NCBI GenBank assembly: GCA_003222245.1
Contig: QHVH01000046.1
Coordinates: 1-42,336, forward strand
Source: Blastocatellia bacterium AA13
GTDB taxonomy: Bacteria > Acidobacteriota > Blastocatellia > UBA7656
Length of the DNA stretch: 42,336 nucleotides
Direction of reading: 5' to 3'
The notes below the pieces were generated by a model, which made no database searches, was not told the origin of the DNA, and was given only the letters and a program-made list of their open reading frames with translations. The position numbers were made by a program, and so were the translations under genes. Below are positions 36,855 to 42,336 of this stretch, piece by piece; position 1 is the first letter of the stretch, and each line of letters begins with the position of its first letter.

Positions 36855-37193
36855 ATGAGAATATTCGTAGGAAACCTGTCGTACAGAACGACGGAGGACC
36901 AGCTAGCTGACCTCTTCTCGCAGGCTGGAGAAGTCGTATCGGCCACGCTCGTCACCGATCGAGACACAGGCCGATCGCGAGGCTTTGCCTTCGTGGAGAT
37001 GGAGCGCGACGCTGCAGCCAAGGCGATTGAGCAGTTCAATGGATACGAGCTCGATGGGCGAGCCATCAACGTGAATGAGGCGCGTCCTCGTCCGGAGCGC
37101 ACCGGCGGCGGAGGCGGGTTCGGCGGCGGGCGGGGCGCCGGAGGAGGAGGGGGCGGCGGCGGCCGCGGCCAGAGACGGGAACCGCGCTGGTAG
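36855..37193 (+). CDS. RRM-type glycine-rich RNA-binding protein
   Basis: The ATG at 36855 has AGGAGA just upstream and starts directly at the domain, so a 39-nt longer start is rejected. The 112-residue protein has one RRM: RNP2 IFVGNL (3-8) and RNP1 RGFAFVEM (about 44-51), followed by FNGYELDGRAINVNEARPRP. The C-terminal 35 residues are almost all Gly and Arg (GGGGGFGGGRGAGGGG), an RGG-like tail. Such bacterial RRM proteins bind single-stranded RNA and are often cold-induced. A strong intrinsic terminator follows. Confidence 0.95.
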   Translation: MRIFVGNLSYRTTEDQLADLFSQAGEVVSATLVTDRDTGRSRGFAFVEMERDAAAKAIEQFNGYELDGRAINVNEARPRPERTGGGGGFGGGRGAGGGGGGGGRGQRREPRW

Positions 37194-37226
37194 ACCGGCG
37201 CCGTCCTGAAAAACAATTTAATGGAG

Positions 37227-37250
37227 AGGCCGGAAACAGCCGGCCTTTTC
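37227..37250 (+). terminator. Intrinsic terminator of the RRM gene
   Basis: AGGCCGG (37227-37233) pairs with CCGGCCT (37240-37246) around a six-base loop and is followed by TTTTCTATTTT. It lies between two convergent genes. Confidence 0.85.
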
Positions 37251-37254
37251 TATT

Positions 37255-37743
37255 TTACGATGCAGTTCCCTTACCTCGATTCGAAACGCCCGCCTTTTTC
37301 CCCGCCTTCTTTATCGACATGTTCCGTTTTGCTTGTGACTTCGCCGATGTGTTCCCTTCAGCTTTGGACCGACGGATCTCGTGAGCGAAATACCATTGAT
37401 GGCCTTCGGGGTCCGCGACGCCGTAGCGGCGATGGCCATATTCCGTATCGGAAGGCTCCTCGAGTACGGTCGCGCCCGCTTTCTTGCTCCGCGCGAAGTG
37501 CTTGTCTACATCCGGCACGTTGATGTAGAGGCTTTGTGTTGCCTGACCGAGCCGCTTGGGATTGCGGTATTCGGGCGGTCTACCCATCATGATGACGTCC
37601 TTGCCAAACTGCATTGCCGCATGCACGATCTTGCGGTCGGGCCCTCGCATTTGAGGGCCGTACTTCTCAAACCCAAATGCCTTCGCTAAGAACTTCAAAG
37701 CTGCCGCTACATCTTCATAGTAGAGATATGGTGTGATCGCCAT
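37255..37743 (-). CDS. VOC (glyoxalase/bleomycin-resistance fold) family protein
   Basis: The 162-residue protein has the paired beta-alpha-beta-beta-beta VOC modules: ITPYLYYEDVAAALKFLAKAFGFE (3-26), then HAAMQFGKDVIMMGRPP, and in the second half SLYINVPDVDKHFARSKKAGATVLEEP and YGHRRYGVADPEGHQWYFAHE. It resembles PhnB/YraH-like proteins of the family. The C-terminal 30 residues are Lys-rich (AKSQAKRNMSIKKAGKKAG), unusual for a VOC protein and possibly a nucleic-acid-binding tail. The ligand and reaction cannot be assigned. Confidence 0.88.
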   Translation of the reverse strand: MAITPYLYYEDVAAALKFLAKAFGFEKYGPQMRGPDRKIVHAAMQFGKDVIMMGRPPEYRNPKRLGQATQSLYINVPDVDKHFARSKKAGATVLEEPSDTEYGHRRYGVADPEGHQWYFAHEIRRSKAEGNTSAKSQAKRNMSIKKAGKKAGVSNRGKGTAS

Positions 37744-37954
37744 AGGTTATGCTCCTTTGCGAGATCAAGGTGTTCTTTCCGTACTAATGTGTGCCGGAAA
37801 TGGTTAGTCTCATCAGGGTGTCCGTTCGGTATCAGGCAGTCTCTTGCCTCTTCTGTTTCACGTTCGCTCTTTCCAGGTTCTTCTTCGCTCTAAACCGCAC
37901 GAGCTTTCTCTATTTTCAATAAGAGTTTTCCGATATGACCGCGAACCTCGCCGG

Positions 37955-38764
37955 TCATTCCGCCATTGATTCTTGACAGCGCTCGGGAGCGTATCGCGAG
38001 GCAAGCAAGCCAGTGGCTGCATCCGGGTCTATCGAGTGTACCAACAGACCTTCCTGTCCATAAGGCAAATGACCCACGCATTCGCCGGATGGCGCGATCA
38101 GGCTCGTCGCTGATTCTTGATAACGGAGCGCGTAGTTAACGCTGGCGAAATAGATCGTGTTCTCGATGCTGCGACAGGCCATCGCCTTTTCATAATAAGG
38201 CCGTCCATCCGATGCGCCCCACTCTTTAAGAAGGACGCCCTCTCGATTATTCCCGGTATGCTGCGGATGAAATACGATTTTGGCGCCTCGCACGGCGGCC
38301 CATCGTACCGTTTCAGGATAGCGCCATCCCTCGTGGCAAATTGCGATGCCAAACTTGAGGCCCTTGATCTCGAAGAGTTGTCGCGTGGCTCCGGGTACAT
38401 AGAAGCGATCTTCGGTCGGATCCAGTTGGTTCTTCGTCTGAAGTCCCTGGAGCTGTCCTTCGCCGTCGATGACAAACGCGGCTACCTGCCTGCCTTCTCC
38501 CGTCACTCTTTCCATCCCCAGAATTGCAGCAATCTTATTCGCTCGCGACCACTCTGATACGGCATTTAGAGCGCGCTCTTGATGGCTCTCATCAAAATGC
38601 GGAACTTCAAAATCCTGTCCGCGAAGGCCGGGAAGGTAGGCTTCCGGAAAGCAAACGATCGATGCGTCCTGCACCGCTGCTTCGGATATGGACTGCTTGA
38701 TCTTATCCAGGCCGTCGTCAATGGAGGCGGCTACGCGAAGCGATGCCAGTGCGATGATCACCAG
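37955..38764 (-). CDS. Nitrilase-superfamily carbon-nitrogen hydrolase
   Basis: I favour the GTG at 38764 (VIIALASLRVAAS), where the nitrilase fold begins. A longer frame to 38899 would run through the neighbouring gene's terminator. The roughly 269-residue product carries the full Glu-Lys-Cys triad: Glu in CFPEAYLPG, Lys in QTKNQLDPTEDRFY and Cys in AICHEGWRYPE. Nitrilase-superfamily enzymes hydrolyse amides or nitriles. This one resembles the general amidohydrolase branch; the substrate is unknown. A possible ribosome site, GAGAG, lies about 12 nt upstream of the GTG. Confidence 0.88.
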   Translation of the reverse strand: MVIIALASLRVAASIDDGLDKIKQSISEAAVQDASIVCFPEAYLPGLRGQDFEVPHFDESHQERALNAVSEWSRANKIAAILGMERVTGEGRQVAAFVIDGEGQLQGLQTKNQLDPTEDRFYVPGATRQLFEIKGLKFGIAICHEGWRYPETVRWAAVRGAKIVFHPQHTGNNREGVLLKEWGASDGRPYYEKAMACRSIENTIYFASVNYALRYQESATSLIAPSGECVGHLPYGQEGLLVHSIDPDAATGLLASRYAPERCQESMAE

Positions 38765-38822
38765 ATTATTCAACTCTCTTGAGCGATTTGGCGCGGGCCA
38801 ATCGGTATCTATGTTAAGAAAA

Positions 38823-38849
38823 AGGGCGCGAAGATTATCTTCGCGCCCT
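38823..38849 (-). terminator. Intrinsic terminator of the surface repeat-protein gene
   Basis: A 13-bp perfect inverted repeat (AGGGCGCGAAGAT and its complement around one central base) is followed on the minus strand by TTTTTC. It lies 31 nt after the repeat-protein stop. Confidence 0.9.
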
Positions 38850-38880
38850 GAGTTGTTTAACAGCTTACTTGGGCCGCGGC

Positions 38881-41800
38881 TTATAGCGGGCAGCCGCAAG
38901 AATTGTCGTCAGTCCTGTGATCGTTGATGGTGTAAGTCGTGGTAATCCCGTTTCTCGTAATCCTGACTGAAGCACTGCCGGTCTTCGCACAGGAATCGTA
39001 CGTTGTCGTTATTAAACGGTCTGGCCGCGAATCTGCCAGGTTGCGCTGGCAGAACATTGGAGAGCTTATGTTTCCCTGCCCGAGTACGGTGAAGCCCTTC
39101 TTGCCGCACCTCGTGAACAGGTAGTCTCCCGACGTCGAGTTGTATTGCAGGATCAGGCCCGGATCGTTGTCGTCCTGCAAGCAAACGTCGAATGTCGAAA
39201 TCGTAGCCGTGTTGCTGGGCAGGCCCGTTCCTCCATTCGCCGACGTTACAGCACTCGTGATGTTGTTCTTTATTCCGGCCGCGGTCGCGGTGACGACAAC
39301 CGAGATTGTGCACGACGAATTCGGAGCTATCGAGCCTCCCGTGTAGGTGAGCGTCGTGTCGCCTGCAGCCGGCGTGAACGCGCCTCCACAGGTGTTCGTC
39401 GCGTTTGGCGGATTTGCAACTTGAAGCCCTGCCGGCAGCGCGTCGGTAAACCCGACTCCTGTCAAAGCCACCGTCAAGTTCGGATTGCTTATCGTGAAGC
39501 TCAACGTCGCCGTGCCGTTCAACAGAATCGTCGGGCTGGAGAACGCCTTCATAATGACCGGCGGCGCGACGACCGTGATGGTCGCGGTATTGCTGGTAGT
39601 TCCAGTGCCGCCGTTCGATGAGGTAATCGCGCCGGTGGTGTTGTTGTTGACGCCTGGCGTGATGCCCGTAACGTCAACGGTGATCGTGCAGTTTCCACCT
39701 GCGCCTACCGTGCCTCCGCTGAAGCTGATCGTAGACGTTCCGGCTGTCGCGGTCACAGCGCCGCCGCAACTCGTGCTCGTGTTGGGTGAACTCGCGACTC
39801 GCAACCCGGCCGGCAGGTTATCGGTGAAGGCGACTCCGGCTAGCGCTGCCGTTCCATTCGGATTCGAGATTGTGAACGTCAGCGTGGCCGTGCCGTTCAA
39901 CGGTACAGTCGGCGCCGAGAACTGCTTGGCGATCGTTGGGGCCGCGAGCACCGTCACCGTAGCCGTGTTGCTTACAGCTCCAGGTCCGCTCTCGGTTGAG
40001 GTTACCGCCCCCGTCGTGTTGTTCTTCACACCCGCGGTGACTCCAGTGACGGTGACGCTGAAGGTGCAGCTAGTGCCTGCGCCGATAGAGCCTCCCGCCA
40101 GGGTGATCGTGCTCGGGGCGGTGCTGGTAAGAGTTCCGCCGCCGCACGTCGTCGAGGTTCCGCTGGCCACGGTCAATCCCGCCGGAAGCGTATCGGTGAA
40201 GCCCACTCCGGTCATATCGAACGTGTTCGAGTTGGTGATCGTGAATGTCAGCGAAGTGGTTGCACCCATCGGTATCGTCGCCGCGCCGAACGCCTTAGTG
40301 ATAGTCGGCGGCGAAGCGACCGATATGCTGGCGCTAGCCGTGTTGCCTGTCCCGCCGTTGGTCGACGTAACCGCGCCGGTGACGTTGTTCTTGAGACCCT
40401 GCGTGGCTCCGGTGACGGTCACGCTCATTGTGCAGGTTCCGCTTGCGGCGATTGTCCCTCCGCTGAACGTTATGATGTTCGGCGAAGTCGTCGTCAAGGT
40501 TCCGCCGCAGACGCTGGTCGGGCCGGCGGTTGGAACGGTCAACCCGCTCGGGAGCGTGTCCGTAAAGGCGACCCCCGTTAGAGCGACCGTGGAGTTCGGA
40601 TTCGTCAAGGTAAACGTGAGGCTCGTAGTTCCGTTCAGCGGAACATTCGCTCCTCCGAATGCCTTCGCGATTGAAGGCGGAGCGACGACGGTGATCGTAG
40701 CCGTGTTGCTCACCGCGCCCGTGCCGCCGTTGGCGGAGCCAACCGCGCCGGTTGTGTTGTTCTTGACTCCCGCGGTTGTTCCCGTGACCGTCACGGTGAT
40801 CTGACAGTTACTGCTTTGATTGATCGATCCGCCGGTGAAGGAGATCAGGTTCGGGGCCGTAGTCGACAACATTCCTCCGCAGACCGCCGTCGGGCCCGCT
40901 GTCGGAACCGTCAACCCCGACGGAAGCGTGTCGGTGAAGTTAACTCCGGTCAGAGTCGTGGTCGTATTCGCGTTGTTGACGGTGAACGTGAGCACGCTGG
41001 TTCCGTTTAGCGGAATCGTAGCCGCGTCAAAGGCCTTGCTGATGCTTGGCGCTCCGATCACGGTGAGAGTAGCTGTATTGCTGACAGCTCCCGCTCCGCT
41101 TTCGTTGGAGCTGACGGCCCCCGTCGTGTTGTTCCATACGCCGGCCGAAGCGCCGGTTACAGTAACAGAGAAGCTGCAAGTACCGCTTGCGGCCAACGTA
41201 CCTCCGCTGAAAGCAATGGTGCTCGGAGCGGTAGTGGTGAGCGTGCCGCCGCAGGTTGAGGTGCTGGAAGTCGCCACCGTTATTCCGGCCGGCAGAGTAT
41301 CAGTGAAGCTGATGCCGGTCAGACCAAGCGATGCATTCGGATTCGAAACGGTGAAGGACAAGCTGGTGGTTCCTCCAACCAAAACGCTTGAGACTCCGAA
41401 CGACTTGGTCACCGTCGGAGCACTCGCAACGCTAACGGTTGCGGTGTTGCTGGTTGCTCCGGTTCCACCGTTGGTCGATGTAACGGCGCCGGTAGTGTTG
41501 TTCTTGACGCCCGCGGTTGCGCCGGTGACGGTCACGCTGAAGGTACACGTTCCGCTGGCCGCAATCGAAGCTCCTGAGAGCGTGATGACGTTGGAGCTGA
41601 CCGTCAACGTTCCTCCGCACTGGCTGCCGCTCGTACTGGGTGTTGTCAGTCCGGCAGGCAGCGTGTCGGTGAACCCAACTCCGGTCAGCCCGACCGTGGA
41701 GTTCGGATTCGTGATCGTGAAGGTAAGGCTTGTCGTTCCGCCGAGCGGAATGTTCGCCGCGCCGAATGCCTTGCTGATTGAAGGCGGAGCGACGACGGTG

Positions 41801-42336
41801 ATCGTAGCCGTATTGCTCGGCGCGCCCGTGCCGCCGTTGGCGGAGCCAACCGCGCCGGTTGTGTTGTTCTTGACGCCCGCGGTTGCTCCCGTGACCGTTA
41901 CGGTGATCTGACAGTTACTGCTGGGATTGATCGATCCGCCGGTGAAGGAAATCAGGTTCGGGGCCGTAGTCGACAACATTCCTCCGCAGACCGCCGTCGG
42001 GCCCGCTGTCGGAACCGTCAACCCCGACGGAAGCGTGTCGGTGAAGTTAACTCCCGTCAGAGTCGTGGTCGTATTCGCGTTGTTGACGGTGAAGGTGAGC
42101 ACGCTGGTTCCATTGAGAGGAATCGTAGCCGCGTCAAAGGCCTTGCTGATGCTCGGCGCTCCGATCACGGTGAGGGTAGCGGTATTGCTGACAGCTCCCG
42201 CTCCGCTTTCGCTGGAGCTGACGGCCCCCGTCGTGTTGTTCCATACGCCGGCCGAAGCGCCGGTTACGGTAACAGAGAAGCTGCAAGTACCGCTTGCCGC
42301 CAACGTACCTCCGCTGAAAGCAATGGTGCTCGGAGC
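38881..42336 (-). CDS. Large exported surface repeat protein (DUF7933/DUF11-like), 5' end outside the window
   Basis: The frame is open to the right edge; the TTG at 42303 is only an internal codon, because the repeat reads on upstream (GAPSTIAFSGGT). About 1150 codons are visible. They are organised as about nine tandem units of roughly 120-125 residues. Each starts with a PSI(S/A)KAFG/DA...IPLNGT segment and continues LTFTxxNPNxTxxLTGVxFTDTLPxGL, a Cys-containing CGG segment, and a GTCTxSVTVTG / GVKNNTTGAVTSxNGGTG strand pair. These beta-sandwich units are typical of long extracellular stalks or adhesins. The C-terminal 100 residues differ: Cys-rich, with QYNSTSGDYLFTRCGKKGF, ending CGCPL. 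Some units are nearly identical at DNA level. Confidence 0.88.
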   Translation of the reverse strand, partial: APSTIAFSGGTLAASGTCSFSVTVTGASAGVWNNTTGAVSSSESGAGAVSNTATLTVIGAPSISKAFDAATIPLNGTSVLTFTVNNANTTTTLTGVNFTDTLPSGLTVPTAGPTAVCGGMLSTTAPNLISFTGGSINPSSNCQITVTVTGATAGVKNNTTGAVGSANGGTGAPSNTATITVVAPPSISKAFGAANIPLGGTTSLTFTITNPNSTVGLTGVGFTDTLPAGLTTPSTSGSQCGGTLTVSSNVITLSGASIAASGTCTFSVTVTGATAGVKNNTTGAVTSTNGGTGATSNTATVSVASAPTVTKSFGVSSVLVGGTTSLSFTVSNPNASLGLTGISFTDTLPAGITVATSSTSTCGGTLTTTAPSTIAFSGGTLAASGTCSFSVTVTGASAGVWNNTTGAVSSNESGAGAVSNTATLTVIGAPSISKAFDAATIPLNGTSVLTFTVNNANTTTTLTGVNFTDTLPSGLTVPTAGPTAVCGGMLSTTAPNLISFTGGSINQSSNCQITVTVTGTTAGVKNNTTGAVGSANGGTGAVSNTATITVVAPPSIAKAFGGANVPLNGTTSLTFTLTNPNSTVALTGVAFTDTLPSGLTVPTAGPTSVCGGTLTTTSPNIITFSGGTIAASGTCTMSVTVTGATQGLKNNVTGAVTSTNGGTGNTASASISVASPPTITKAFGAATIPMGATTSLTFTITNSNTFDMTGVGFTDTLPAGLTVASGTSTTCGGGTLTSTAPSTITLAGGSIGAGTSCTFSVTVTGVTAGVKNNTTGAVTSTESGPGAVSNTATVTVLAAPTIAKQFSAPTVPLNGTATLTFTISNPNGTAALAGVAFTDNLPAGLRVASSPNTSTSCGGAVTATAGTSTISFSGGTVGAGGNCTITVDVTGITPGVNNNTTGAITSSNGGTGTTSNTATITVVAPPVIMKAFSSPTILLNGTATLSFTISNPNLTVALTGVGFTDALPAGLQVANPPNATNTCGGAFTPAAGDTTLTYTGGSIAPNSSCTISVVVTATAAGIKNNITSAVTSANGGTGLPSNTATISTFDVCLQDDNDPGLILQYNSTSGDYLFTRCGKKGFTVLGQGNISSPMFCQRNLADSRPDRLITTTYDSCAKTGSASVRITRNGITTTYTINDHRTDDNSCGCPL

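Noticed and set aside
39485-41911. Long plus-strand frames of 439 and 363 codons with repeated APVVLFLTPAV peptides
   Set aside because: Antisense translations of the repeat protein; their periodicity mirrors its DNA repeats and there is no start signal.

Overview
The window looks like a chromosomal segment of an Acidobacteriota-type bacterium, probably near Blastocatellia. This is inferred from a very large CarboxypepD_reg/TonB-dependent receptor, a tetratricopeptide protein of the CHAT-associated kind, ECF sigma/anti-sigma genes, a long DUF7933-like adhesin-type repeat protein, moderately GC-rich coding DNA and interspersed structured repeats. No rRNA or tRNA gene was seen, so the taxonomy is not proven.

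Positions 1-4154 hold a large CRISPR array (52 intact 37-nt repeats plus one disrupted slot, running off the left edge) and its leader. The array reads on the minus strand: the minus-strand repeat ends GGATTGAGAC, like the type III crRNA 5' handle, and the AT-rich leader lies on the right. One slot (1226-1335) preserves what looks like an off-register spacer integration: an exact 37-bp duplication spanning a spacer/repeat boundary, flanking a 36-bp insert.

Positions 4155-12295 hold a minus-strand operon of type III-D character. In transcription order it runs: the start of a TPR gene, a Csx10 C-terminal remnant, a Cas11-like small protein, two Cas7/Csm3-like RAMPs with matching Asp residues, a Csx19-like protein, a third RAMP, an unknown 125-residue protein, a CARF (NE0113/Csx14-like) protein with a winged helix, and a caspase-like peptidase. 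The CARF protein and the caspase share a homologous C-terminal domain that aligns without gaps over 75 residues (about 39% identity). This suggests a homotypic adaptor joining a nucleotide sensor to a protease. No cas10, cas6, cas1 or cas2 is present. The Csx10 remnant is joined out of frame to a truncated TPR gene, so a deletion probably removed cas10 and the first part of csx10.

Positions 12602-15006 carry a small disordered protein with TRG..DW.RG repeats, an ECF-like sigma factor and a membrane anti-sigma-like protein. Positions 15788-20981 carry the TonB-dependent receptor, followed directly by a group II intron with its reverse transcriptase. The rest is mainly housekeeping or accessory: uvrB, purC (strong promoter, long leader), a CvpA-like protein, a Fis-type HTH protein, an M20 dipeptidase, an NHL/M23-like exported protein, mgtE, a BBP2-type porin, a KdpD/KdpE-like two-component system, an RRM protein, a VOC protein, a nitrilase-family hydrolase and a large surface repeat protein cut by the right edge.

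The most notable inferred system is the CARF-adaptor/adaptor-caspase pair encoded between the array and the type III effector genes. Its probable trigger, cyclic oligoadenylate from Cas10, is not encoded in this window.
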